From NCBI RefSeq assembly GCF_027596085.1, contig NC_072472.1, forward strand, positions 18,105,971 to 18,169,970: a stretch of DNA of 64,000 nucleotides. Reading direction: 5' to 3'. Each line of letters begins with the position of its first letter. Positions within the stretch are counted from its first letter, which is position 1. Under the pieces are notes generated by a model, which was given only the letters and a program-made list of their open reading frames with translations, did no database searches and was not told the origin of the DNA. A program made the translations under genes and the position numbers. Shown piece by piece: positions 28,430 to 42,591 of the stretch. Source of the DNA: Anoplopoma fimbria. Taxonomy: Eukaryota; Chordata; Actinopteri; Perciformes; Anoplopomatidae.

Positions 28430-28970
28430 GTCTATTTCATCTAAGCCACAACTTCTACCGCAGAGCCGATGGTGGGTGATCCGGGTGGAGGAGCGTCCCT
28501 GAACTCCGCCGTGGTACAGATAACACTGTTCAGAACTGCTCCCCGAGGAGTGGATTTCTTTTTGAATCAAAGTTCAGATCAGTCGGAGGCATCGTTGCGG
28601 GTTACTCGAGAAGTAATCCCCTCAACGCCACTTGGATCCCCCCCTCCGAACTCCTCGCTTCCAAATGCCGATAACTTCGCGGAATTCATCTGTGATCAGA
28701 TCCGCCGTTAGTTCCACTGCAGGTGAAGCTTTGCGCGGCTGAATGGGAGAACGAGAATCCAAAAGAGTGAAAGGGCGTCCAGTTGCAGAACACTTCAGTT
28801 GTTCAAAAGGTGCAGTTTTCGCCCGGCTTCGTGGGGCCGGCGCTGGTTGGACGAGGGGCCCCGTGCGTCTCTGCGCTCCGGCGCTGCTCTGGTTTCTCTC
28901 ACCAGTCACAGGCTTCTCTGTTATGCAGAGCAGATTCCAGCGAGTCAGGCAGCATTTAACCGCAGAAGGA
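28430..28970 (-). promoter_or_regulatory. robo1: CpG-rich probable promoter/5'UTR of the robo1 short isoform
   Basis: This roughly 540-bp block is far richer in CG dinucleotides than the surrounding AT-rich intron: for example TTCGCCCGGCTTCG, CCGGCGCTGG and CTGCGCTCCGGCGCTG near 28820-28885, and more through 28600-28740. It lies directly upstream, in minus-strand sense, of the alternative first coding exon at 28380. No TATA box was identified. Promoter function is inferred from composition and position. Confidence 0.65.
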
Positions 28971-29017
28971 CACATTCACAGCACGAGGCTCCACTTACAT
29001 TGAGCACGTCCCTTATT

Positions 29018-29040
29018 AAAAAAAAAAAAAAAAAAAAAAA
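29018..29040. repeat. poly-A tract
   Basis: 23 A residues followed by GAAAAAAAG, just outside the CpG-rich block. Confidence 0.9.
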
Positions 29041-32000
29041 AGAAAAAAAGATCCAGACTACAGCAGCCTGGTAAATGTTAGAAAACACCAACGTTACTGC
29101 AAACCCACGGAATTTGGGTGTTTTTTTTGTTTTGTTTTTATAGTAGTTTTAATATCCAATAAAATATGATTAATTCTCACAAGTCAAGCTGTTTCAAGCT
29201 CAGTGAATGGCATCAGCCTGCAGTAGACCATACATTCAATTGGCTGCACAAATCAAACGCTTTGTTTTAAGTGTCCATCATTATATGCTAAGAAGAGCCT
29301 TTTTATGAACGCCAGAATTCCCAAACCAAGAGTGTTCTTAATATTTTAAAGTGTGTCTACAGTTGAAAGTGAGCATGATTTGACCTTGATGAATGATTTA
29401 TAGTATTTTTTTTATCCTCCCATCAAGACAGGGGGACGTGCACTTTCACTGTGTCCTTATTAAAAACCTAAAGGGATCTGCTCAGGCAGCATGGAAAAAA
29501 ATGAAAAAAAGTGTATTCCTAATGAGCCAGTGAAATGTGCCTCCATCCACATCCGGCAGCAGCAGTATTGTGATTCTTCTTCCCATGACAAAAATCGATG
29601 AGGTTTTCACCCTGTGACCTCTCAACACACCGCTGGGAAATTAAATGGCATTTTAAGTGCATTAGAAATGTGATGCCTAACATAGTATGTCTTGATATCA
29701 AACAGGCTGAAGTAATAATCACACAGCTTGAGTGAAATTCTACTTAAATTAAATACATTTTGAATTAAGGTGCGATTGACCCTACAGTTAATAGCAACAG
29801 TATATCTGTGTGACCTCAAATATATCTTCTGTTTTCTAAGGAGGTCAGCACTCCCTCTGCTGGCTGCAGGGCTGCAGCACACGGTGGGGTTACCTTTTTG
29901 CTTTAAAATATTAATATTCAAGGTTAAAATTCTGTCCCTCTTAATTCTTCCCAGTCCTCGCTGTTACCTCCAAACCCCCAGGGGAGTAAGCAGGCAGGCT
30001 GCATGACACTACAAAAACATGCCAAGCTAAGTGCAGGCATAATTTCTACAACAAAAAGCACCTTTTAAAAATTCCTTCAGAAGTCCAGCCAAAATTAGTA
30101 ACAGAAGAAGAGAGACGGTAATCATGCATTCAGAGAAACTTCAATCACTCTGTCTCACTAACACGCCACAGAAAAAGCAGTGATGCTGCTGGTATTTTTA
30201 AGTCACATTTAGACTGAGCAAAAAATGGCCTTACCCTGTCCACGACCTCTTGCCTCAAATCCTTTAATTGCCAATTGTGCACCACTCTGCTGAATGGGGC
30301 CTGCACTCAAGGCTGAGTGCAGGAAACCAGGAAAACATGTGAATGTAAAGTCTCATATAAAACTTTTTTTTTTTCATTAAAGAACAGTTTCCATTCCTTT
30401 CTTTGCTTTGCTTTGTTGCATTTTCTTATTTCTCCCAAGTCCTATTAAATGGTTGCACTTGCTATTCTCGGCCTCTGTTCACATTTTTCTATTTCCTCCC
30501 AGTGAATATCATCCCCATTGTATGACTCTCTGGCAGCACGGTGGGCAGAGACTGACTAGCACCATAATAACATATTATTGTAGAGGACAATATGGTCTTG
30601 GTCATGTTGTGTTTGTGAATTAGTATCATTTTATAACACTGACAGGTATAAAATAGCTGTAATCACAGTAGGGCAAAAAGCGCATATGACAAGTTGACAG
30701 AGGTTCAACAGTGGGGTTGTGCTTCATGCGCGTGTGGCCTCAGCATAACAACAGGTGCAGTGCACGCAGCTAAACGCAGGGTTTGTGAGTTCTATCATGC
30801 ATTTCACAATTGGTCACAATCCAAAGAATCTCCAGCACCGATGTTTCCAGGAACAGATGGTGAAAAATTGGACACAAAGACACGCGCGTCTTCATGGCAA
30901 CACAGCACATAAAATGGCAAGGATTTCAAGGAGACAGTGCCAAATACTGAAACCTATTTTTATTTATTTCACTCCAAAGTAGCTCTTTAGTTGGTTCTGA
31001 GCCAGGGGAGAAAATATCTCCAAAAAGCACAAAGCCAAATCTAAAAAATATTTATGAAGGAATAAATAATTTGGAACCTCCACAGACCAACAAACCTGGC
31101 CTCAGCTAGTCCTCTATTAATCACTATTGACTGCTTTGTCCAAGAAAAAAGACATGCATGGACAAGAAGTGCAGATTTTAATTACAGGAGCTATGTGGAT
31201 ATTTGTGTATGTAACACATATTGCTGCAATTAGCTGTGATTTTCCTACATTATGTTTTCCCATTCTAGCTTTTATTTTCCGTGTTGATTCTCCACTCTCC
31301 CTGTTTTCTATTGTCTGTGACAGCTCTTTGACTCTTTCATTTCCCTTCACTCTTTTATATATTTGCATGATTGTCAGCACTTCTCACTGCACATCAATTT
31401 AGTTGCTCAGGGTCATATAAAGGGTTGAAGAAAAATAAGAGACAGACTTGGCGTTCACCATCACACAGTAAGAATAGCTGATGCAATAGCCAAACCTCTC
31501 CCTGCAAATTGGCAAACTGGCAGCTAACCCGATGGTCTTATCAGTCTTTAAGACTTAGCCATCCCTTCAAATCTCACAATAACACTGTCATCTTCTTTTT
31601 TCTGCTGGGCCACAAAGATTTTAGGTATGAAGAAAATAGGCTTCTTATCCTGAGATAGGAAACAGACAGATAAATAATCCCTCTTTCAGCCATTAGCTCC
31701 ACATAAACTACATCAAATGAAAGCCAGTAAGAGCTCCAAATTAGGTTCCACAAAATAAAAAATCTATTTTTCATGCTGCCCATTAAAGATAAAAAGCCAA
31801 AAACATCATTACTTTTTTTGACTTGAATTTGCTCCAGGCGTCAGAAAGACTGAGCAGAAAGTCTTATTTTGTCATCCTGTAAAAGCATAGAGGCTATAGG
31901 GAGAGAACTGTTAAACGATTAGCTTTGTTCTATATCAGTACATCCCAAAGTCAGAGCCCTCACCATAAAAATGTCAAAGCAAAGGGAGAAGGGATTGAAC

Positions 32001-32574
32001 TGTATTGGCTTTGGACACAGCACTTTAGGGTCTGCAGCTGCTGAACTGGCATTAAGTGGTATTAGAGTCTTTGTCAGCAAAAGGAAAACATAGTCCTCTT
32101 CCTGGGAATTGGGTTCAACATTGTATCTTTCAAAGGACAAATACAGACCCCGCACAATCTGGAGCACCACTTTACTGACTGCTGGCTTATTCAAGGCTTA
32201 TTTCAGAGACTTCTTTAAAATTGTTTTACACGATCAGACCAATTCAAAACTAGGCCGCTTAGAAGTAGAGCAAAAATAATTGGATAAAACAGATCTGCAA
32301 GTTTGAATAGTGATAAAATTTGAAAAAGACTAAACAACCTTTGATTGATAACACCTAGTGCTGGATTAACACAAGTATAGGTATATAACAACAACATGGT
32401 GTTTGACCAGAGACTAAATAATGATGGTGATATGTTGTATAGAGAGCCAGGCATTAAGATCTAAACTTCATCAACTCATCAAAGCTCTCCATTGGATTGT
32501 TTAAGGGAAGTATGATTAATGTTCTTTATCGACCAGCACATTTGCACAAATCAAATTTAGCACTTGGAGCGTAC

Positions 32575-32685
32575 CTTTGTATCCGAGGCTGTTGTCTTCT
32601 TTGGATACTGGTTCAGATGCAGGTGTTTGGGCGATGACCTCACGGTTTCCTCTGTGTTTCTCTGTATCTGTTTGGATGGGGACAA
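32575..32685 (-). CDS. robo1: robo1 long-isoform exon between signal peptide and Ig1
   Basis: A 111-nt exon (37 codons) in phase 1 at both ends. It follows the acceptor ...TTACCTACTGTAG and ends at the donor G|GTACGC. It encodes a hydrophilic linker starting VVPIQTDTEKHRGNREV and ending SKEDNSLGYK; the split Gly is completed by the Ig1 exon. The EDNSLGYK-G end is the diagnostic match to human ROBO1 isoform a (DDNSLGYTG just before SRLRQEDF). The rest of the linker is poorly conserved, as expected for this segment. The exon would be skipped in transcripts starting at the 28.3-kb alternative first exon. Confidence 0.88.
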
Positions 32686-32828
32686 CTACAGTAGGTAATA
32701 CAATTAAAAGGAAAATGTATAAAATTGCTTGAATCATCCATGTGCAACATTAATGAACAGGACTGATTGATAAATACTGTAGAAATGGGCATTTTAGTCT
32801 ATAAAAGGTCTTCTTGTATGGTAACCTA

Positions 32829-32862
32829 TACTACTACTACTACTACTACTATACTACTACTA
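32829..32862. repeat. (ACT)n microsatellite
   Basis: ACT repeats with one interruption, close to the robo1 exon at 32575-32685. Confidence 0.9.
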
Positions 32863-34380
32863 TTTTTGTTTGACATTGTTAAATAAATTACTTTGACGTA
32901 TTTGATTTAGATGGTGACTCATCAAGTCGAGGCTTGTTTTTTCGTTTTTTTATACATAAGGGTAAAGTGACTAAATTGATGTGTTTTTCTTTGGAAGCAC
33001 ATTGAGCGCCAACACCGATATGTGTGATCAAATCTAATCAGTGGTGAAGTAAGTATGAACACATTCATGTCTTAGTCATCAGAAGAATATGATCTCTTCT
33101 GTCTAGGCAGACACTAAATCTAATGCAACACATTTCTGAAAACTACAGACAGGTAATGGTAAATTGGCTAAGCAACCATAAACCTTTTGTACAGTTTACA
33201 GTAGTGGAATTGTCATATCCTCAATGAACACAATCTGAAAGAAATGATTCATGCATAATGTTTAAATGCTTCCGTGCACCAACAATAACATTTAAATTGT
33301 TGTACCCATGCTTTATACACTGGCCTGTGCTTGGCATGGAAATTGTCTAGAAATACACCACTAAAGGGTGCAACCAGTTCATCACAGCACTGGATTTAAA
33401 GCCAATAACTTTTTCTGGTATTGTCATCTTGAAGAGCATCTTGGTTCAGGCTCTAAAAAGGTGTTTAAATGTAAAAGACACATAGAACTGTGGGATGTGT
33501 TACTATACTGCATATAAATATGTTCATTGGAATGTAAAAAACAGCTTTGACTTGTTTATATTGAAGTAAATATTTGACTCAAAACCATAATAATCATCTT
33601 ATAAAGTGAGTCACCTAGCCTAAAGCTCACACATAGATTACTCCTGACCTGTATTAACACTGTTTATCTCATCACCATACACATTTCTGTAACACTGAAA
33701 TCAATTTGATCTAGAATAAACTAAGGTTAAGGAGAAATTAAAAAAAACAGAGAGCTCAATCAAAGGGTACAAACAAGTTGGGGATGCTCTGCTTTATGGA
33801 TATTTCACAAATAAATTATTAATACATATCCAGAGTTCTGTGTGTATGTTCAGCCACTAGAGGACAGTATAACTGCACCTACAAGGTGCTGACATTCTGC
33901 TAGTAAAATAGTATTGGTGAATTCATTTTCATTCGTATCTTCTCCACACAAACCCAAAACTGGCATACGAGTGTCACCTCGCAAAGCAAGTCTTTAGACT
34001 ATTTATTTTGTTCATGTATTCAGAATGGCTGTCATAATACCAGAGAGGGAGAGAGTATTCTGTTTAAGAATATTATTTTTCACTTAATAGAAAAACTGTC
34101 TTTGTACTGAAAATCCATGAACCCTGAAAGCCTTTTTTAAAAGTCTGTGGTGTGCAAACTACTCTTGTAATTGGACGCAAAACTAGGCTTTTTGAGTTAA
34201 TGCAATTATTTCATAAAGTTTTATTGTAACACATGTTTCAAAGTAATCTAAACACAATCTCATCTTAAAAGAACAATAAATTAATACAACAACACATCAA
34301 GAACGATGGAAAAAGTGAAAGATGAGTATTCTCAAGGTTTCTATGTCATGTCTTTGTCTGGTCAGTGATGGGATTCTCAC

Positions 34381-34496
34381 CTGATAAAATGTCCGCAGCA
34401 AGGCCCCGCTGCAGCTGGTTGACACAGAGAAGGCTGATGAGAAGGGATGGGAGTGGTGATTGTAAAGTCAGCATGGTCCCCAATGGCCCAATAAAC
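34381..34496 (-). CDS. robo1: robo1 long-isoform signal-peptide exon
   Basis: This exon has about 22 nt of 5'UTR after a strong acceptor (a T-rich tract then CTGGTTTCCAG), an ATG at 34474-34472 with A at -3, and 31 codons plus one base before the donor TCAG|GTGAGAAT at 34380. The peptide starts MLTLQSPLPSLLISLLCVNQ, a typical signal-peptide core, and continues LQRGLAADILS. The phase-1 end joins the 32685 exon to give ILS-V-VPIQTD without a break. Because it begins at an acceptor, at least one non-coding exon must lie further upstream (above 34,500 on the plus axis); I could not locate it. The leader sequence differs from mammalian ROBO1, so the assignment rests on signal-peptide character and phase compatibility. 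Confidence 0.8.
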
Positions 34497-37018
34497 CTGG
34501 AAACCAGAAAAAAAAAAAAATTTGGGACAGCACAAACATGGAAACTGAACTTGAGACATGCTGGAGGAACAAAACAATCCGTATACACTGTGCCCCTATG
34601 TTAGTCAGATAGCATAATTATTTGCTTTTATTTTGGCGATATGCTGCTATTAATTTGACTGAAAATAGAGTTAAGACCCATTAAGCCCTTTTTGTAAAGG
34701 GTTTGCTGTTTAACACTATCATTAGCCAAATAAAGTCCCATTATGGTTTTATAAAATTCCTCCTGCAAAGTCAAATCACACAAACTCCTCGTCTACCCTG
34801 CTGGAGAGCACCAAACAAAACAATGTTCCTGTGTGAAATTCCACTATAAAAAGAAGGGAAGAAGACAGATGGACTTTCCTCCGAAACCCACCCTGCATGC
34901 AGCCAAACTCTGGGTCTGATTCAGTCTGATCCATCCACACATACCCGGGGAATGCAGATAACTACTTCACTGCTGCTTTTCCCGTTTCTATTCCTTCACA
35001 CCAGTGAGCTTCAGCAGGACATCTCAAACATGCTCTCTGTGTGCTTTGTGCAAAACAGTGTATGTGAGCAGCTTTGTGTTCAGGTGCTCCATCAAGATTT
35101 CATGTGCTCATACATAATCCAAGTCAACCACCATACAAACATGCTCACATTTACCTGCTGCACATCCCAACCTTAAGCCCCCAAACAAATACACGTCCTC
35201 AACACACAAGTACTAACAACAAGGGGGAAAAAAATAGCTCTCAAGTGGGAATGGTGATGGGATACGGTGACAGCGCCAAGCGGGTGAAAACGGGAAGTCA
35301 CTTGTACTGATCAGCCATCTGTGGTACAAACAGCCTTGCAACTCATCCTAGCTGTCTGATGGACAGCCAGATTCCTGGGATGTCTTGGCACCCTGTGGCC
35401 ACCGACTCTATGCGCCACTTTAATTGTTCTGAATAAATGCAAACCAACAGCCAACATGGTAAATATGCCAAAAGCTTGTGATTGAGATTTATCTACTAAC
35501 TGTATGATGTGTTGCTACCAACTAGATTTTCTGTATACAAAATGTAAAAGGAGTAACTTTATATGTTTATTGGTTTGGTTTTTTTTTTTTTTATATCAAT
35601 CTTTCATGGAGTGATATATTTGGTTCTACATCTTCAAACTAGCTGACTTTATTTAAAAACCTTCGAAAAGGAAGCTTGACAAATGCTTTAGATTCAGAAA
35701 TTGTATATATACAGTTAATTATATAATTTCCTTGTAATTCACTGTTATGAATTTTATAAATATGACTGTCTGAAATGTAATGATACAAGTTGTGTGAATT
35801 CTAAGTATTCTTTACTTTTATCTCTGCTCTACATTCTGGATCTGGTTTATAATAATTTGTGGAATCTTGTAAGTCAACTCCAGCTTGGCATATTTGTATG
35901 CATGTCACGGCAATAAAAACTTGATTAGTGAAATAGCATCTACTGAGATTTGAAAGTGTTGGGCCAATATAGTAAAGATGCTGAGGTTTCAAAAGCTATG
36001 AAAGGCAGAAACAATAATATGACGTTGTAATATAATTTTCAATATGAATAACGTTCAACATATTGACATCTGCTACACATCATCTACACAAACATCAAGG
36101 ATATATCACTAACATAATGAGCAAGGAAGATTGCATTTTCTAGAGTGCTGAATATTAAATGTGGGTGGTAATAACAACATTGCATTGTTTAGTTTGACCT
36201 AACGTTGGGAATACAAAAAGGAGAATGGCAGAAAGTGGGTGTAGAATGGATAAAAAAATTAAAAAATCCAAGATATAATTAAAAAATATGCCAGTGGGAG
36301 CTATGAGTGTAACAGGAAAAGCACCTAAGTTTATGTGTAAATATGCTGATTACTGCAGTGGAATTGTTTTTTACTTTCACATCTGAAAAATGACTTGAAT
36401 AGACTAATGAAAACAACAAAATTCAAGACAGGGGTGCATTATGTAAAGATTATCAATATGTGTAGTCAACATATGATATAGTACTCCTCTATGCATTGTT
36501 GTATACAGTATACGTTCAGCCAAAAGAGCACTTTGTGTTGGTTTCATCCGTGTATCCGAAATAACATGCACGCATACTGTGCATCATACTGTGTCATATA
36601 CAATAGATGTTGTCATCATAACTGGAAACATGAACACATGCATGCACTGACACTCGGAACACGAAAAGGCGTCCAATACTCAAAAAAATATCTGTTGTAG
36701 TCATCTGCTCTGAGCTAATGGGGAGTCTGCAGATCGAAGGAGACGGGACTGCTGATTTCCCCTTCCTTCTTCTGTCTACTGGGGAATAATCACAGCTTAC
36801 CATCTAACATATTGTCAATAAGACAGAACAGGAGCTCCCCCCTATACCACGGCAGACAGATCACATACTGTAGCGAGCAGTGGAGCGTAAACAGAATCAG
36901 CCTCCAGCCTCCCCCTTCCCAATCTTTTCTCCCTCCTCAATTCAATCCCCTGTGCTCAAAGAGACAGACAATGTGCAATATGTTATACCTGGTATGCCAT
37001 GTCAAAAGGTGCAGGGGA

Positions 37019-37122
37019 GATACTTAAATACAACAGATACTTAAATACAACAGATACTTAAATACAACAGATACTTAAATACAACAGATACTTAAATACA
37101 ACAGAGATACTTAAATACAATC
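37019..37122. repeat. 17-bp minisatellite
   Basis: Five perfect units of GATACTTAAATACAACA (37019-37103) and one variant after a two-base insertion (37106-37122). Confidence 0.92.
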
Positions 37123-40100
37123 AGACATATTTCACTCCACCTGTAGCATTTGAATGACTATAATACTAACGCTTTCGTAAAGTATTTATTGTATTGGCTT
37201 TTTAATATAGGGCCGAAAATATTTAAATACTTCTACACCTATGGCCATTGCGGACTGAGATGTGATGGTTAATTAGCAGCTGGTGTAGTACAACACCAGC
37301 GGGGGTCTGAGTGAAAGCCGGGGGCACAACCTGGAAGTAGGATTCACTGACTTTTATTTTCCCTGCGCAATAACTGAAGTCTAAATCAAGAGCACAGAGG
37401 GAGATGTGTCAAAAGAAGAGGATTGTGCTTTTGAGACTGATTCAGATATTTGATGTACACACAACACACAAACCACCTGCATATATCACTGTCAATCAAG
37501 TAAAGCCATACAATACACACTTTCACATTGTACAAGGCTCACTGTCTCCTCATGTAGGACTGAAGAGTTCTTATCAGCACCTGGCAGTTATCGCTGACAT
37601 GTGGCTGTGTGTCTTTTGGGGAAATGGATGTGGAGACGGATACATGGCTTTCATCACTGCCACTATAATGCATTACGGGGAGCTATCAGAGCAAGACAAA
37701 GGATATTAAAAGTATGAGAGGCAATGTCCGGGGCCCTGTCAGGACTCATGGTAACAAGTCATAGTCGGCTGAGTCGGCATTATGGAGGAGAAAAAACTGG
37801 TGTAAGGAGTAACAGATGATGCCATGGACCAGCCACAAGGGACGGTGACCTTTGGCCCCAGAGGATGAATGACCCTGATATGTCAGCATTAAGACCGTAG
37901 ACAACTAAACATGCTACTAGCTGCATTTGCAAGTAATGAAAAAAATCCACTGTATGTTTGGTGTTGTATAAACATCTGATTAAGACTTTAGGTGTTAAGA
38001 GGAAAGGAAGGAATATTAATGACCACCCAAATGACCGCACAGAAAGTTGCCTAGTGCGGCTAACCATTGTTTCATCCCTCCTTGATAAACACCTTAGGGA
38101 CCACTTCAAAGCATTTACAGATTAATGGATTAATTGGAGAATGAATCCAATGACTCCACTCAACTTGGAAAGTGATTTTACGGTCAATGCTCTCATTCAC
38201 AGTACAATACTATAAAAGGGTCGTCATACCTCCCCGATGTTTGCTGAGAAGAAAACAACTCCATACCCTCCCTTTATTAGGACGGGAAAGTCAGTAAAGG
38301 GCAACGTTCTTGGAGTCGATATTACAGCCAAATAAACTAAATCCACCAGATTAAGTGATCCTTTAAGATATGAGTAGCATTTGCTTGAAAGTTATTCTAG
38401 CAAAAGATTACTTGTACACAGCTTAATCCCTTGAGTGTTTTCAAAACCTCTGAAGGATTTTCATCACCAGGATCGTAGAGAGAGAGAGAGAAAAAGATGA
38501 ATACTTTGATTTTGTAGAAATGCTGACTGTTAGGTATTTTACACATATGGTACATTCATTGTATATGTTATTCAGTATATGCATGCCACCACATTCCACA
38601 CAACTAGAATATTAATCCACAACATGGTTGACTGAGTTTTATTAAAAGCCGTAACCTTGAATACAAAGTACAGTCAAACTAATTCCATGATCATTTTATG
38701 ATAAAGACTTGACTTTAACTTCTCTACAGTCAAAGTGCATATTTAAGGATAAATGTTCAAGATAAGAAAGTAAACTATAATCATTGCTTGTTTGGCAACA
38801 TGCAATCATCAGAATTCTAATAGCATTTCACCACAAATAACTTTCAGCACCACAGCACGTGGACAGCATCTGCTCCAGTATGAATCAATGGGCAGGGAAT
38901 GGATTCAATTCCCTCTGAAGCCACCTACGCCAAAGACATGCACACTCACAATAGTGAAATTATCAAAGATACTAACCAAGCCTCACTAATATGAGTATAA
39001 CTTTACAACTTACCCCTCCAGGTTATTCTTCCAGCATTATTGTTCCATTTTTTTCTGGTGAAGACAAATCTCTGCCAGTGTGTTTCTGTGGCATCCAAGT
39101 ACCCAACAATGAAAGCAGAGAAAGAGAGAAAAAGGGAAGATACAATGCGAACCTGTAAAAAAAAAAAAAGAGGGAGAGAAAATCAAAAGAGGGAGCCTAT
39201 GCTGAAGGAAAAGCCTAAATAATCCATCTGTGATCCAGGAGACGCTATCAGATGGGGTGCATACAAATCACAAAGCTACCTCTGCAGCAACCTAGGTCCA
39301 ATATCCTCAGGGTCCTAAGGCTGCACTCAGACAATTTACTATTACAGATTAAGCCTGGTACCTCACACACTCAAGGACATTATAAAATGGTGAATTTCAA
39401 CAATAAAATTAGCATTTTGATTTCATTTTCTCAGACAATTGAAAAACAAGAAATGCATTTTATTCACCATTTTCCAATTTTCTGTTCTTTTTAAGTCATT
39501 GAGGACCTCATGGACTACATAATAAATATGTGGCAAGTTAAAAATGTATTCTGATTGCTTTCATTATGTGTACTGGTAAACCAGAGTGTTAAATAAATTC
39601 TGAATGTATTTGAATATTTCCAGAGTGTCTGTCTTCAATAACGCAACACTTACAGCATTATGTATTACAAAACTATGTATTGCAAAATTAACTGTTATAT
39701 TATCCATTGTTCATCCAATTTGTAGTCCAGTGTACACATATATGGACTGTATATTTTTGATATTTTTCCAAATACAGCATCACAGCTGAAGCTACCTGCA
39801 GCAGTGGAGAATCACAGTGTGTGTTGCTGTAATACAGGGACACATCTCTGCATTGTTGTTCACAATCTGCAGAAAAGCATCCCACTGGGTCTATGTTCAC
39901 CTGCAGCAAAACCAGCCTGCCTCTGTGTCTTTCACTGAGTGGAATTGAAATTGTTTTCGCCCTCTTGTTTTTGCTACCTGCTCATTCCCATTCAGGTATA
40001 AACAGTGGGGGTTGCTTGAACCTTAGCATGCATAAGCCACAAGTCAGGAAAACACCCAATTCATCATGGAGATAGCAAAGACAAACACATACACCCTAAA

Positions 40101-42051
40101 ATAAGCATTAGATTGTTCAGTCCACCTGACTTGCATTCTCCCCCACTATACACCGCTCTGTGTATTTTTCATGACCAGATCGCCTGTGCTCACTTACAAA
40201 TAACAGTTGTTTACAATAATTGATTTTTTTATTTTTTAGTATTGGAAACAATGTCCACAATGACTGATGAATGCATCTTCTTTGGTGCGTATGTGTGTAA
40301 AAAAAAAAGGAGAATTGATCCGCAACATTGCTTAGCAGCTATTCATTCAATTCAATCTAGCGTACAGCAGTGTGATGGGCTGCACAAATCAGGCAGATGC
40401 AGACACTTTAGGTATCATTTTGGCTGCATTCAATTCATCAACAATTTGAGTTCCATTGCTGTTGTACATTTACGGGAAAGATCGATCTGTGTGCAAGCAC
40501 ATTCATCTAGAGTCAAATGTGTATTCTTAGCTGACACCAATGCACGCCTAAGACCTGCACAGTGTAAAATAGACCCAAACACACATGAGTGAGGTTAACA
40601 GCATTTATAAATCCACAAAGCTAAACATTTAGCTCTTTGGCTAGCGGCTCTTCTTATATTCAATTCTTCTATAGAAAAAAAAAAATGATCTATAGAGTCT
40701 GATGCTGCAATAGAGGGGCATCAGGGCATGTGACCCGAAACAATTTTCTTTTCAACTGCACTCTTATCTGCAGCCCTCTTATCCAGATCCTTCATCTAAC
40801 TCAGCAGTGCGGTTTTGAATTAACCTCAAGTCAATATCATGGTCATCTATCACGCTGACAGGAGCAGACTTGTGAGTGTGACATTGGAAAGATAATCATC
40901 TCAAGAGGAGAACGTGGTCTCCTCTAGTGAAAATGTTGCTCAGCTGGTCAGAATAACCAAGTCACTTGCAGTTTGAACTTGAGGTGAAATACACAAAGGC
41001 CGACACTATGTGACAGCCAATCAAAAGAAAATATATGTTTTGTATTTGGAGAATGTAGGATATCATTATATTACATTCATCTATGCTCTTTGTCGCCTTT
41101 GACATGTATGTTCTCAACCTCGTCCTTGTTATAATTGTTATGATTACTGCAATAACTGGTTGCACGATTCCCCATGAAGGATAGCCGTATTTACAACAAA
41201 CACCTGGAAACTAACATTTTGTTATCAATGTTATTCAGTGATTGTATTTTCCAACCTCCCACCTAATTAATTTAAAGCTATCAAATGGAGGAAAAGCTCA
41301 GTACTGGTGTTTGTGAGTTTTCACAGGAAACATGGGACAATTACGACATAAGATAATTGCTGTTTCAATTATTCCACAACTTCTGTAATTGCATTTTACC
41401 GATGTTTCAGTTTGGGTGTTTTCAACAACTTATGTTGAGATATATCGCTTCGCATTCATTCATTCACAAAATCAACCATTAATCATTATTCTTCTATCAG
41501 CCATGACCTTTTTGGAACACAAGTAGAATGATTTATAAAAGGCAAATGAGTAGATATGTGCAGAGATCACCCCCACATATTACTACCATTATACAGATAA
41601 GAGATCAAATATCTCAGGGTAAATATGAAGAATGTTTAGTTGTTCCCAGATCATTGATAAATGTTATCATTATGTTAGAATATCTACTCCATTTCAATTT
41701 TCACAATCAAGTTATTTAAAGATAGTCACACAGAAGCAGTGACATGCATGTACTCACCTCGGTTATAGAAATGGCAAAGACGATTTTCCCTGGTGTGTCT
41801 GTTAGAAGAGAAAAAGATTTGAGTTGAAACCTGTCGACCCTTGGTCCTAGTCTCTCTGCCCTGTAACGTCATCGGTCTTGGTCTTAATATTTGTTTCTTT
41901 ATCTGTATGATTTACCTGTTGCATAAACTAATGGCAAGCCCTGAAATTGTCTGAGGTCCAAATATAATCTTTTTTAACATGTACCCGACTAATTTATCAT
42001 CACACTTACTGTGTGTTGATGAGGAAACAAATGCCTTAAATAAGAATACTT

Positions 42052-42062
<11 letters not shown>

Positions 42063-42092
<30 letters not shown>
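42063..42092. repeat. (CA)15 microsatellite
   Basis: About 15 CA units preceded by a short CT tract. Confidence 0.92.
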
Positions 42093-42097
<5 letters not shown>

Positions 42098-42513
42098 ACA
42101 AACACAGAATTTAACTGTGATTTGCTCATATAAAAAAAAAAAATGGTTATATTACCATACATTCATATGGTAATATTTGGGTCCCTGTCCCTTTCTCCTC
42201 TTTGATTGGGCTGACTGACACTTCAGCATCTACACAGTCTGGGAGCCAAACAAAGCTATTTTTGTGGATTGACCATTATACAAGAGCTGCATGGGGGAAT
42301 GTGCAAGAATGCAACCCAGGTGTCATTGCCCCTTGGTAATCTCGCTCGTCTTCAGGAATTCATTTCCTCAGCCGCTTCACTTCAAAATGACATTCTGACA
42401 CCATTTACATGGAAATCACTTCATCTGTAATAGTGGCCTGTGTGCAGACAGGTCCTCTCAGAGGGCTAGACTATTAATGGACATATAAAAGTAAAGAGAA
42501 TGACGGAAGGATG

Positions 42514-42515
42514 GA

Positions 42516-42591
<76 letters not shown>

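Larger units (their letters stand above)
28381..34380 (-). other. robo1: robo1 5' introns
   Basis: This covers the sequence between the leader exons, apart from the 32575-32685 exon and the CpG block. It includes a poly-A run at 29018-29040 and an ACT repeat at 32829-32862. I see no additional exon or RNA gene. It is AT-rich with no other recognisable content. Confidence 0.65.

Noticed and set aside
28298..28570. 90-codon minus-strand open frame overlapping the robo1 short leader
   Set aside because: It is a different frame from the signal-peptide ORF, has no homology and cannot join Ig1 in phase 1.
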